This document shows positions 52,219-61,339 of a stretch of 64,000 bases of DNA, in pieces. Each line of letters begins with the position of its first letter. The stretch's first letter is position 1. This DNA comes from Spirosoma terrae (GTDB lineage: Bacteria > Bacteroidota > Bacteroidia > Cytophagales > Spirosomataceae), in contig NZ_JAAFZH010000008.1 of NCBI RefSeq assembly GCF_010435915.1, positions 226,662 through 290,661 of the forward strand, read 5' to 3'. A program made the position numbers and the translations under genes. A model generated the notes under the pieces. It was not told the origin of the DNA and searched no databases. It saw only the letters and a program-made list of their open reading frames with translations.

Positions 52219-52857
52219 CTACAGTTCGAAATAGTGAATCGCTTCCATCGTCTTTAACTGAGCCAGCAGCGTTCGAAACGTCTGGTCACTACCCTGAACC
52301 AGCCAGCTAACTCTTAGTAACTGGTCGTCTTTAATGGTTTTAACGGGTCGGTATTTTAGTGAAAGTTCCGTCAGCAGTGCTTCGCAGGCTGCGGTTTGAT
52401 CCTGACGTACCGAAAAATGCACAATCAACTCCCGGCTTTGGTTGAATTTATCAATAGTCGTTTCAACGGAGGGTAATACGGCCAGCACGAACAGAATTAA
52501 CAGACTGCCACAGGCCGACGCAAAATAATAACCCGTGCCGATGCCAAGCCCTACGGCGGCCACGGCCCAGATTGTGGCGGCTGTGGTTACACCATTGATC
52601 CGGTTGTCGGCTTTGAAAATGACACCGGCTCCCAGAAAACCAATTCCCGTTACGATGTTGGCGGCAATACGATCGGGGTTGTTGGGACCGCCTATGGCTG
52701 CCGACATGTTGGCGAAAAAACAGGCCCCGATAGAAATCATAATGATTGTACGAAAACCAGCGGCTTTGCTTCTGTACTCTCGTTCGGCGCCAACAAGGCT
52801 CCCCCAGAGAATGGCTAGCAAGAAGCGGATCAAAATTTCCAGATCGAAGTCTATCAC
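52219..52857 (-). CDS. MgtC/SapB family membrane protein
   Basis: Protein of 212 aa. N-terminal membrane domain (about 1-135) with the family motifs LLAILWGSLVGAERE, KAAGFRTIIMISIGACFF and NIVTGIGFLGAGVIF, then a cytoplasmic ACT-like domain. MgtC proteins modulate the F-type ATPase and magnesium or acid adaptation in pathogens; in free-living bacteria the role is not known. Stand-alone gene, convergent with the glycan locus. Confidence 0.93.
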   Translation of the reverse strand: MIDFDLEILIRFLLAILWGSLVGAEREYRSKAAGFRTIIMISIGACFFANMSAAIGGPNNPDRIAANIVTGIGFLGAGVIFKADNRINGVTTAATIWAVAAVGLGIGTGYYFASACGSLLILFVLAVLPSVETTIDKFNQSRELIVHFSVRQDQTAACEALLTELSLKYRPVKTIKDDQLLRVSWLVQGSDQTFRTLLAQLKTMEAIHYFEL

Positions 52858-53260
52858 AGTTTCGGAATAGTAAATGCCGGGCTACATCCCCATAGCCTTC
52901 ATTCGTAAATCTATTCCCGGTAGCACGAATTGTCAACGTTTTCTATCCTGTAATTTACGTCCCCGTATCGAGCTATGCTTTAAACGGTGCTGCTGTCAGT
53001 CGGATCACAATGGATGCGGACATGGCTCGTATTGACCCGTAAATGGGGGATTTCAGGTTACAGAACATATTAGCCGGAGAACTGAACAAAAACGTTTACC
53101 ATCTGGTCCGGTTCATTTCAGCGCCGGTTGCGTTTTACTAATTTGTACATAAGACTTCTGCGTAATGAGCGTTATTGCTTCAGACCGCTGGTTCAGAATC
53201 CATATTTTTACTGGGAACGATTCGGACCAAGGGCTACCTTTACCCGCCTAAAGCCATTTT
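52858..53260. other. Intergenic region between mgtC-like and beta-barrel genes
   Basis: About 400 bases with divergent gene starts on either side. I see no gene, palindrome or consensus promoter in it. Confidence 0.5.
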
Positions 53261-54172
53261 ATGCGATTTATTCCAATACTACTCTTTCTTGGAGCCTGGC
53301 TGGTTGTTATTCAACCGATACGTTCTCAAGGGCTAATCGATGGCTTCATGCGTGGCGACCGCAAGGCTAATCTGTCTATAACCTATTCGCAGGAAACCTA
53401 CGATTCCTATTATATCAACAAAACAGAAACAAAAGATCCGAATCTGGGTACGGTAACGTCGCAGGTGTTAAACGTGTATGGAAGCTTTGGCTTAGGCTAT
53501 GATCTGGACTTGATTGTATCGGCACCCTATATCCGAAACGAAGCCAGTGCAGGCTATCGGCAAAAACAGGAAGGTTTTCAGGACGTTTCGGCCGCGCTAC
53601 GTTGGGAGGCCTATGATTATAAGATCGGGAAGTCCCGACTTTCCTGGTTGTTCGCATTGGGGTACTCGATGCCTATGCAAAACTATATTAGTGATGAGCT
53701 AATTGCGATCGGACGCGGTTCCAGCAATTGGGATGGCCGAACCATGCTGCACTTTGTTGGCGGTCCTTTTTTTATGACCGGCCAATACGGCTATATCCGA
53801 CGCGGACAGGTTACGCTCGATCGTGTAGTGAACTATTACGAACCTGATCAGGCCAACCCCAATAGTGGGTCGAAAGTGAATGTGCCTGACGTAACGGAAC
53901 TCATTGTTCGGACGGGCTTTGCGACGCGGCCTTTCTATGCCGATGTCTGGTATCAGCAACAGACTCCATACACGAAAGGAACCGATATAGCTCCTGGTAT
54001 TCCATTCCCAACCAACGCGGTTGGTTTTTCGAAAGTAGGTGCTACCGTTTACCTGAAACTGTTTGGGCAGATTGGTTTGACGGCAGGCTATAGCACAACC
54101 ATCGACGGACGTAATATTGGTAAGTCGACCCGGCTGACGGGTGGGCTGGTTTTTGGCCGATTCTCGAAGTAG
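53261..54172 (+). CDS. Predicted outer-membrane beta-barrel protein paired with PAP2 pseudoenzyme
   Basis: Exported protein of 303 aa, signal peptide about 1-23 (PIRSQG). Paralogue of the barrel at 32423-33319, sharing SAPYIRNEASAG, GFQDVSAALRW and DGRNIGKSTR. Strands alternate to the end (TGGLVFGRFSK). It lies 41 bases upstream of the PAP2-like gene, repeating the barrel-then-PAP2 order. Function unknown. Confidence 0.8.
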   Translation: MRFIPILLFLGAWLVVIQPIRSQGLIDGFMRGDRKANLSITYSQETYDSYYINKTETKDPNLGTVTSQVLNVYGSFGLGYDLDLIVSAPYIRNEASAGYRQKQEGFQDVSAALRWEAYDYKIGKSRLSWLFALGYSMPMQNYISDELIAIGRGSSNWDGRTMLHFVGGPFFMTGQYGYIRRGQVTLDRVVNYYEPDQANPNSGSKVNVPDVTELIVRTGFATRPFYADVWYQQQTPYTKGTDIAPGIPFPTNAVGFSKVGATVYLKLFGQIGLTAGYSTTIDGRNIGKSTRLTGGLVFGRFSK

Positions 54173-54213
54173 GGGAGTCGTTACTGTCTGCCATGTCCTA
54201 ATCTTTTTTACGA

Positions 54214-55695
54214 ATGAACAAGCTTTTTTCTATACTCTCTTTCACGGTCCTCTTTCTGTGGGTTGCCAGTTGTAAAGAGCCCATGATTGATGAAGGGGTT
54301 TTGCCCTTTAGTGAACCCGCCACCACAGATCCCAACGGTGGAAACTGGCGAACGATTATACTGAAATCGACAGCTGATATCAGTGTTCCTCAGCCTAACG
54401 CTGTTACGTCTGATGCCTATAAAAGCGAATTCGCGCAGGTGAAAAACAGTTTGGCAACGCTGGAACCGGAGAAAATAACCGCAATCAATTACTGGGCCGT
54501 TGGTGGCGTAAAACGCTGGAATCAGATTGCCCGTCAGCTGGTTGCCAAATACAATACCGAATCGAGTAACCCGCAGGACGTAGCAAATTCGTCGGCTAGT
54601 GCGCCGTTTGCTGCCCGGCTGTACGCTGCCTTGAGTGCGGCTCAATACGATGGATTGGTGGTTGCCTGGAAAGCAAAGTACCAATACAATCGCCCGTCGA
54701 TGGTCGATCAGGGAGTTAGTACCCGTTTGCCCGTGGCTAACGTACCGTCGTATCCGTCAGAAGATGCAGTTGTTGCCGAAACCTCGTGTCAGATTTTGGC
54801 TTACTTTTTTCCAAATGAAAGCGCCTGGCTTAAAACCAAAGCTGCTGAACATAAACAGAGCCGGATCTGGAACGGCGCTAACGTACCGAGCGACGTAAAA
54901 GCGGGCGAAGACCTGGGTGCGGCCGTAATGGCTAAAGTGATTGATTATCTTAAGACGGATAATTTTAGCAGTGCCGCCGATCCTGGTAATACCTGGCAAG
55001 CCTTGTTGGCTCAATCTCCTTATGATGTTAAATGGACGAGTTTGCAGATTCCAGCCCGAACGCCTTTGCTACCTTTGGCTGGGAAGGTGAAAACCTGGTT
55101 TACTGTAACAACTGGTGGAAATCTGGTGGGTCAGCCTCCGGTCACTACGTCGACTGAATTTCAGAAAGATTTAGGTGAAGTGAAGCAGATTGCCAATGCA
55201 CGCACCCGTGAGCAGTCGAGTATAGCAGCCAAATGGGACGATGGAGCCGGTACCTACACCTCTCCCGGTCACTGGAATCTGATTGCTGAGGAATTTGTAC
55301 ATCAGTATCGGCAAAATGAGTTAAGAGCGGCTCGTACGTATGCGCTGATGAATCGGGCTTTGCAGGATGCGGGAGCCCTCTGCTGGTCGGTAAAGTACAC
55401 GTATTTTGTGCCACGGCCTTCGCAAATCGATCCAGCCATTAAGACCACCACGCTCATACCCAATACGCCGAGTTACGTATCGGAGCAGGCCACCTTTGCC
55501 AGTGCTGCTACGTCGGTATTGGGGGCGATTTTTCCAGATGAAGCGACAAGTCTGAATGCAATGGCGAGTGAAGCTACTTTGTCCGGGTTGTATGCTGGAA
55601 CTCAGTTTCGATTCGCCAATGAAAATGGGGCTAAACTGGGTGCCGCAGTTGGTAAAGCTGCTGTAGACTGGTCTGCTAATGATGGTGCTAAATAA
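54214..55695 (+). CDS. PAP2/vanadium haloperoxidase-like lipoprotein with lost catalytic residues
   Basis: Lipoprotein of 493 aa (signal ends at Cys20, WVASC). Same domain layout as the protein at 33333-34880. The first motif is kept (Lys394, Arg401 in KYTYFVPRP), but SGH has become Ser423-Glu424-Gln425, and SR-x5-H has become Ser457-Gly458 ... Gln464. Both histidines and one arginine needed for phosphate/vanadate chemistry are gone. The reading frame is intact and well conserved otherwise, so it looks like a functional pseudoenzyme rather than a decaying gene. A binding or structural role is likely (inference). Confidence 0.85.
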   Translation: MNKLFSILSFTVLFLWVASCKEPMIDEGVLPFSEPATTDPNGGNWRTIILKSTADISVPQPNAVTSDAYKSEFAQVKNSLATLEPEKITAINYWAVGGVKRWNQIARQLVAKYNTESSNPQDVANSSASAPFAARLYAALSAAQYDGLVVAWKAKYQYNRPSMVDQGVSTRLPVANVPSYPSEDAVVAETSCQILAYFFPNESAWLKTKAAEHKQSRIWNGANVPSDVKAGEDLGAAVMAKVIDYLKTDNFSSAADPGNTWQALLAQSPYDVKWTSLQIPARTPLLPLAGKVKTWFTVTTGGNLVGQPPVTTSTEFQKDLGEVKQIANARTREQSSIAAKWDDGAGTYTSPGHWNLIAEEFVHQYRQNELRAARTYALMNRALQDAGALCWSVKYTYFVPRPSQIDPAIKTTTLIPNTPSYVSEQATFASAATSVLGAIFPDEATSLNAMASEATLSGLYAGTQFRFANENGAKLGAAVGKAAVDWSANDGAK

Positions 55696-55710
55696 ATGGA
55701 TTGATCGAGT

Positions 55711-55738
55711 AAAGCCGGGCGATGAGTCCGGCTTTTTT
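55711..55738 (+). terminator. Rho-independent terminator
   Basis: Stem AAAGCCGG/CCGGCTTT, 9-nt loop, then further T bases; 15 bases after the PAP2-like stop. Confidence 0.9.
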
Positions 55739-55778
55739 GTAACATTGCCCTGCTATTGACAACCTAACCACTGATTTC

Positions 55779-57788
55779 ATGAGTATTCCTGTTAATCTAT
55801 CCGGCCAGTCTCGTGTAGTTATTGAACGTGTTTCGCCTGAATTAGATGGAGGGCGTTTCCCTATAAAAGCCGTTCCTGGCGACGTAATAGCCGTTGAGGC
55901 CGACATCTTTGCGGATGGACATGACTATTTATCAGCCGTATTGCTTTATAAACATAGTGACGATGCCAACTGGTCTGAAACTGCCATGACGCTGCTGAAC
56001 AACGATCGTTGGGGCGCTTCGTTCGTTGTGGAAAAACAGGGTCGGTATCTGTATACGATTGAAGGATGGGCCGATCATCCGGGGTCCTGGCAGCACGAAA
56101 TTCACCTGAAAGTAGCCGATGGGCAACGTATTACGAGCGAACTGCTGGCGGGCGCTAAATACATAGACGGGATGCTGGTTCGGGCGGGCGGCACGCTGGC
56201 AGATGGGAAGAAAAAAAGTAGTAAAAAAAATGTCGCGGAAGAGTCGACGGATGTTAAGACACTGCGGGAGTTGGCTGCTCTGTTTCGGGATGAGAACCGC
56301 TATGATGAAGCCGTATCTGTAGCTGAAAGCGATCAGTTTACCTTCTACGCCAATCGGTACCCCGAGCGCCAGCACGTAGTACGTTACGTGCACGAATTGG
56401 GTATAGAAGTCGACCGGGCGCGTGCCGGATTCAGTACGTGGTATTGCCTGTTCCCTCGTTCAGCCTCAAAAGAAGAAGGTCGGCACGGTACGTTCAAAGA
56501 CGTCGAAGCGTTACTACCCCGTATTTCGGGCATGGGTTTCGATGTGCTTTATCTGCCACCCATTCACCCAATTGGCACCACACATCGCAAGGGAAAAAAC
56601 AATTCCGTTACGTGTCAGCCGGGCGAACCGGGCGTTCCCTATGGCATTGGATCGCCGGAAGGAGGACACGATTCGATCCATCCTGAACTTGGAACGGTAG
56701 AGGATTTCAAACATCTGATTGCTATTGCGGCCAATTACGGTATGGAAGTAGCCATGGATCTGGCTATTCAGTGTTCGCCCGATCATCCGTGGGCGATAGA
56801 ACACCCGGAATGGTTTAAGAAACGTCCGGATGGTACGATTCAATACGCCGAAAATCCACCCAAAAAGTACCAGGACATTTACCCGATTTATTTTGAAACG
56901 GACGATTGGAGAAGCCTTTGGGAAGAACTCAAACGTGTATTGCTCGTATGGGCGTCGTGGGGTGTACGTATCGTCCGGGTCGATAATCCGCACACAAAAC
57001 CATTCGGTTTCTGGGAATGGGTTATTGCCGAGGTGAAGCGGGAGTATCCAGATATGATATTCCTGTCAGAAGCGTTTACGAAACCAAAAGTGATGCAGGA
57101 GCTGGCGAAACGAGGGTTTGCGCACTCCTATACGTACTATACCTGGCGAAATTCGAAAGCGGAACTGCAGGAATACCTGACGGAACTGACGCAGACGGAT
57201 ATGAAATACTACTTCCGTCCGAATTTTTGGCCTACTACGCACGACATCAACCCGCCCAGTCTTCATTCTGGACATGAACCGCAGTTCCTGATCCGTTATT
57301 TTCTGGCTGCTACGTTGTCGAGCAATTACGGGATTTATGGTCCATCGTTTGAATTGATGGAACACGTACCGTTCCCAAATAAAGAAGAATATTTGAATTC
57401 GGAGAAATACGAAATTCGATTCTGGGATTGGAATAAAACGAATAAGCTGACGTATCTGATTACGTTGGTTAACCGCATTCGGCATGAGAATGCGGCTATG
57501 CAACGGACGAACAACCTCACATTCTGTAATGTCAGCGACGATGCCATTATGGCCTACGTAAAAACAGCGGGCGATAATCGATTGCTGATCGTAGTTAATA
57601 CGGATGCCTATAACCGTCGGGCGGCTATGGTACAGGTTCCGATCTGGCAGCTTGGTATCGATCCGGAGCAGTCGTACGCCGTCCACGATTTGTTGACAGA
57701 AGCGTATTATACCTGGAAAGGCGAATGGAACTACGTTGAGTTAGATCCCTACGTGTTGCCTATGCACCTGTTCCGGATTGAGGTATAG
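55779..57788 (+). CDS. glgE: Alpha-1,4-glucan:maltose-1-phosphate maltosyltransferase GlgE
   Basis: GH13 subfamily 3 enzyme of 669 aa that extends alpha-1,4-glucan with maltose-1-phosphate. N-terminal domain about 1-120, then the barrel. Catalytic residues: nucleophile Asp402 in RVDNPHTKP and acid/base Glu431 in FLSEAFTKP; other landmarks are GFDVLYLPPIHPIG and EHPEWFKKRPDGTI. No maltokinase, trehalose synthase or branching enzyme gene adjoins it, so the rest of the pathway must lie elsewhere. A short lysine-rich stretch (residues about 147-151) is a linker insertion. Confidence 0.96.
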   Translation: MSIPVNLSGQSRVVIERVSPELDGGRFPIKAVPGDVIAVEADIFADGHDYLSAVLLYKHSDDANWSETAMTLLNNDRWGASFVVEKQGRYLYTIEGWADHPGSWQHEIHLKVADGQRITSELLAGAKYIDGMLVRAGGTLADGKKKSSKKNVAEESTDVKTLRELAALFRDENRYDEAVSVAESDQFTFYANRYPERQHVVRYVHELGIEVDRARAGFSTWYCLFPRSASKEEGRHGTFKDVEALLPRISGMGFDVLYLPPIHPIGTTHRKGKNNSVTCQPGEPGVPYGIGSPEGGHDSIHPELGTVEDFKHLIAIAANYGMEVAMDLAIQCSPDHPWAIEHPEWFKKRPDGTIQYAENPPKKYQDIYPIYFETDDWRSLWEELKRVLLVWASWGVRIVRVDNPHTKPFGFWEWVIAEVKREYPDMIFLSEAFTKPKVMQELAKRGFAHSYTYYTWRNSKAELQEYLTELTQTDMKYYFRPNFWPTTHDINPPSLHSGHEPQFLIRYFLAATLSSNYGIYGPSFELMEHVPFPNKEEYLNSEKYEIRFWDWNKTNKLTYLITLVNRIRHENAAMQRTNNLTFCNVSDDAIMAYVKTAGDNRLLIVVNTDAYNRRAAMVQVPIWQLGIDPEQSYAVHDLLTEAYYTWKGEWNYVELDPYVLPMHLFRIEV

Positions 57789-57805
57789 TTTAAAGTTTAT
57801 AGTTT

Positions 57806-57861
57806 TTGAGTTTACTGTTTTCAGTAGCTGACGCGTCAGCTACTGAAAACAGTAAACTCAA
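57806..57861. repeat. Perfect 56-bp palindrome
   Basis: Two perfectly complementary 28-nt arms meet at ACGCGT with no spacer. It lies between the convergent ends of glgE (stop 57788) and the M28 peptidase (stop 57880). It may end transcription in both directions, but lacks strong T-runs after the stem. Confidence 0.93.
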
Positions 57862-57879
57862 CACTGATTCTTCATTACG

Positions 57880-58941
57880 TCAGGAATCTGGGTTTGCCAG
57901 AAGCCAGGCTGTTTGAAAAACCAGTGTTGCCCGTTTGGATAAAATCTGGTAATCTATTCGGTCTGCTGTATCTGTTGGCCGATGATAATCCGGATGTTCG
58001 CCATCTGTAAAGAAAACGGCAGGGACACCGAAATTGTGAAAATTATACTGATCAGAGCGATAGAAGTATTGTTTTGAATCGTTCATGCTATCGTGCTCAT
58101 AATCAAGCTCGATAGCAACAGAACGCTTATTGGCAGCCGAAACCAGTTTACGCAGTTGGTCATCTTTAGGACCTGCGATCAAGTAGCAGTATTCTGGTTT
58201 TTTGCGGTGCTTGTAATCAATTCGCCCTACCATATCGATGTTCAGATTACCCGCAAACTGCTGAACTGGAATAGGACTATTATGCACAAAATACCTGGAG
58301 CCCAATAAGCCCTTTTCTTCTCCCGAAAAGAGCGCAAACAAAATGGTTCTGCGGCTACGGATACCCTGGCGTGCTAAACTATCGAAAACAGATGCTATGC
58401 TTAACACGCTGGCCGTTCCAGAAGCATTATCATCGGCACCTGGATGGATGCGGCCTTCGACGTAACCCAGATGATCATAGTGGGCCGAAATGACGACGAC
58501 TTCTTGTTTTAGATCTGTCCCAATAAGGAGGCCTGCTACGTTGTGACTAGCAACCACCTGACTACTATCCCATTTGGTAACTGGCGATGGGGCTAGCTCA
58601 TACCGTTTGTAGGTGAGTGGCAGTGTCCCTCTTTCGGTTTTAACCAGAGAAATAGTTGAATAGGACAGAAAATAAGGCTGGTAAAAAGAACCATAGGCCG
58701 AATCGACCCGAAAAACAGATCCCAGATGGCTCGCTCTAAATGACTGTACACAATATTGAGCGGCTTTTAGTTGACCTGTAGTACCCGTTTCACGGCCTCT
58801 GAAACTATCGTCAGTTAATGCATAAACATGTTTGGTTAACAGGGAGACAGGTACTGAAACAGAAGAAATAGCTGGCTGGGAATACGCTCTGGTGATCAGG
58901 GTAATAGAAACAGTTAAATACCGTAGAAACGTATTGTTCAT
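57880..58941 (-). CDS. Exported M28 family zinc aminopeptidase
   Basis: Protein of 353 aa, signal peptide about 1-22 (TRAYSQ). Zinc ligand motifs in order: SAHYDHLG (His, Asp), GADDNASG (Asp), FSGEEKGLLGS (catalytic and ligand Glu), NIDMVGR (Asp) and a late histidine in HPDYHRPTDTAD. Cuts peptides or acts as glutaminyl cyclase-like enzyme in the periplasm; M28 aminopeptidase is the safest reading. Stand-alone gene. Confidence 0.91.
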   Translation of the reverse strand: MNNTFLRYLTVSITLITRAYSQPAISSVSVPVSLLTKHVYALTDDSFRGRETGTTGQLKAAQYCVQSFRASHLGSVFRVDSAYGSFYQPYFLSYSTISLVKTERGTLPLTYKRYELAPSPVTKWDSSQVVASHNVAGLLIGTDLKQEVVVISAHYDHLGYVEGRIHPGADDNASGTASVLSIASVFDSLARQGIRSRRTILFALFSGEEKGLLGSRYFVHNSPIPVQQFAGNLNIDMVGRIDYKHRKKPEYCYLIAGPKDDQLRKLVSAANKRSVAIELDYEHDSMNDSKQYFYRSDQYNFHNFGVPAVFFTDGEHPDYHRPTDTADRIDYQILSKRATLVFQTAWLLANPDS

Positions 58942-58983
58942 CGGGAAATAAAACGTGAATAATTGATCTGAAATAAAACGAAT

Positions 58984-59023
58984 AGGGTTCGGAAGTTATG
59001 TGTGAGTCATACTTCCGAACCCT
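58984..59023 (-). terminator. Terminator hairpin of the M16 gene
   Basis: Perfect 13-bp stem AGGGTTCGGAAGT/ACTTCCGAACCCT with a 14-nt loop, 35 bases past the M16 stop on the minus strand. Confidence 0.75.
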
Positions 59024-59057
59024 TAAAACTATGCCCCAAAACTGTAAACGTAAAAAC

Positions 59058-60293
59058 TTATTTCTCCGGCACGAACGTAAGAGAACTGAATTGGCTTTCG
59101 TCGAAAATGTCCTGAGCGAGTGTTTGTAGCTGGCTTGACGTAACGGCTTTGATATCGTTAAAAATATCGTTCAGTGCTTCAACGCGGTCAATGTCGAGCA
59201 GACTTTTAGCCATCATCAGCATAAAGCTATTATTGCTTTCTTCGGCCATTGCCAGCTGCCCAATCAACTGTTCTTTGGTTTGATGAAGCTGCAACGTAGT
59301 AAGTGGTTCTTCGCGCAGACGTTTCAGTTCTTTGCCAATCAACGAGTGTGCTTTATCTACTTTTTTAGGGTCGGTGCCGAAATAAATACCCAGAAACCCT
59401 GTGTCCAGATACGGTGTATAGCTGGCATCAATCGAATACACCAGACCATATTTTTCGCGCAGATTCATGTTCAACCGGGAGTTCATCCCAGGGCCGCCCA
59501 GCAGGTTGATAAGCATGAAAAAAGGTAATCGTCTTGGATCGGTCAGCCCGTAAGCCGGACGACCAAGCGCGCACTGAGCCTGCGTAATGGGCCGTTCAAC
59601 GCGCGTATGGCGTGATACATAACCCGTAGGCGTTTTGCGCTGACGACTGGAGTGTTGACTAGGTACATCGCGGAGGTATTTCTCGGCAATTTTGACAACC
59701 TGTTTGAACGAGAGATTGCTTACCGACGCAAAAACAATCCGGTTGGTGTCGTAATTTTCAGCAATAAACCGCTGTAAATCCTCGCGACGAAACGAACTCA
59801 CAGTTTCGGTTGTACCCAGAATATTACCACCAAGCGCATGATCCGGAAAAACCAGCTGATCGAAATCATCCTGAATGGCATCCTCGGGCGAGTCGTAATA
59901 CATGGCCATTTCTTCCAGAATAACGCCCCGTTCCCGTTCAATCTGTTTTTCGGGAAATACAGAATGGAACGTAATGTCGGCCAGCAATTCCGTTGCTTTT
60001 TCAAAGTGAGCGCCTAATACTGAGGCATGAAAGCAAACTTTTTCTTTGGTCGTATAGGCATTTAATTCACCACCAACCGTTTCTAATCGTGTGATAATAT
60101 GGTACGATTTACGTTTCTCCGTACCTTTGAAGGCCATATGTTCCCAAAAGTGAGCTAGGCCCTGTTGATGAGGTTGTTCATCTCGGCTTCCAATGTCAAG
60201 CATTATACCGCAATGAGCAATTTGCGTATGGGGTATTTGTTTATGGGCAATCCGAATTCCATTCGGCAGGGTATATACTTCGTAATCTTCCAT
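59058..60293 (-). CDS. M16 family (insulinase/processing peptidase-like) zinc protease
   Basis: Protein of 411 aa. I chose ATG 60293 (MEDYEVYTLPNGIRIAHKQI), matching the normal M16 start; an upstream in-frame ATG overlaps the divergent gene. Zinc site HFWEH (His48, Glu51, His52) with the distal glutamate in ILEEMAMYYDSPED. C-terminal half has the non-catalytic M16 domain (GGPGMNSRLNMNLREKYGLVYSI). Single-chain half-size M16 protease without a signal peptide, so cytoplasmic. Divergent from GT9 with only 43 bases between, implying overlapping promoters. Confidence 0.93.
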   Translation of the reverse strand: MEDYEVYTLPNGIRIAHKQIPHTQIAHCGIMLDIGSRDEQPHQQGLAHFWEHMAFKGTEKRKSYHIITRLETVGGELNAYTTKEKVCFHASVLGAHFEKATELLADITFHSVFPEKQIERERGVILEEMAMYYDSPEDAIQDDFDQLVFPDHALGGNILGTTETVSSFRREDLQRFIAENYDTNRIVFASVSNLSFKQVVKIAEKYLRDVPSQHSSRQRKTPTGYVSRHTRVERPITQAQCALGRPAYGLTDPRRLPFFMLINLLGGPGMNSRLNMNLREKYGLVYSIDASYTPYLDTGFLGIYFGTDPKKVDKAHSLIGKELKRLREEPLTTLQLHQTKEQLIGQLAMAEESNNSFMLMMAKSLLDIDRVEALNDIFNDIKAVTSSQLQTLAQDIFDESQFSSLTFVPEK

Positions 60294-60336
60294 TCTTAAG
60301 CAATTGACGCAGTCGCAAGACGCATCTGGCGTACTA

Positions 60337-61338
60337 ATGATAACCGTAACCAATTCGCCCCGGTTCCTGATCAATCAAACTGCTTTTATCGGCGATGTGA
60401 TTCTGGCCACGGCTCTTCTGGAGCAGCTTTATCAGGCAAGGCCCGATGCCATTCTGGACGTATTGGTCCGCAAAGGTAATGAGAGTCTGCTGGCTAATCA
60501 TCCGTTTGTGAACGAGGTATTGGTCTGGGATAAAAAAGGGGCGAAATACAGCAGCCTCTGGCAACTGCTTAAAACAATTCGTTTGCGGCAATACGACGTA
60601 GTGCTGAACCTTCAGCGATTTGGGACAACGGGCTTGTTAACGGCTCTGTCGAACGCAAAAATTACGGTTGGTTTTAATAAAAACCCATTTTCCCGATTTT
60701 TTACGTATCGGGTTGATCATCGTATTGAGCCCGGTATTCATGAAATTCAACGGAATGCAGAATTATTACGTCCTCTGCAAGTGAATGGAACGATTCAGCG
60801 GCCCAAACTTTACCCGTCGGAAGCGGATTATAACGTAGTGAAGCCGTATCAGGAACGGCCTTATATCTGTATGTCGCCCACCTCGGTCTGGTTTACCAAG
60901 CAGTATCCGCAGGAACGCTGGATTGAGCTGATGCTGCAGATACCGACAAATCTGTCTATCTATTTGTTGGGTGCTCCGGCCGATGCGCCTGCCTGCGATG
61001 CTATGATTGCCCGTGCTGGACGTAGTAACGTAGTGAATCTGGCCGGTAAACTGAGTTTATTGCAGTCGGCTGCGCTACAGGAAAGGGCCGTCATGAATTA
61101 CGTTAATGACTCGGCACCGCTGCATTTATGTTCGGCCATGAATGCGCCAACAACGGCTATTTTCTGTTCCACAGTGCCAGAATTTGGCTTTGGCCCCTTG
61201 GCCGAAAAATCTCGCGTCGTACAGGTGAATGAGATGCTTGAGTGTAAGCCCTGCAATCTCCACGGTAAATCAGCCTGCCCGCTCGGCCATTTTCGGTGTG
61301 CCTGGGGTATTTCTGTAGAAGAACTGGCTAGTTTTTAG
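60337..61338 (+). CDS. GT9 (heptosyltransferase-like) glycosyltransferase
   Basis: Protein of 333 aa of the ADP-heptose:LPS heptosyltransferase group. I chose ATG 60337 (MITVTNSPRFLINQTAFIGD), placing the acceptor loop GDVILATALLEQL near the start; a TTG at 60304 is a less likely start. Donor-side motifs: SPTSVWFTKQYP and NDSAPLHLCSAMNAPTTAIF. C-terminal cysteines (CKPCNLHGKSACPLGHFRC) match the end of many heptosyltransferases. It probably adds sugar to the LPS core at the inner face of the inner membrane. Confidence 0.91.
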   Translation: MITVTNSPRFLINQTAFIGDVILATALLEQLYQARPDAILDVLVRKGNESLLANHPFVNEVLVWDKKGAKYSSLWQLLKTIRLRQYDVVLNLQRFGTTGLLTALSNAKITVGFNKNPFSRFFTYRVDHRIEPGIHEIQRNAELLRPLQVNGTIQRPKLYPSEADYNVVKPYQERPYICMSPTSVWFTKQYPQERWIELMLQIPTNLSIYLLGAPADAPACDAMIARAGRSNVVNLAGKLSLLQSAALQERAVMNYVNDSAPLHLCSAMNAPTTAIFCSTVPEFGFGPLAEKSRVVQVNEMLECKPCNLHGKSACPLGHFRCAWGISVEELASF

Positions 61339-61339
61339 T

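Noticed and set aside
53128..53370. 80-codon frame overlapping the start of the beta-barrel gene
   Set aside because: Out of frame with the barrel gene, no recognisable domain, and overlaps its signal peptide region.
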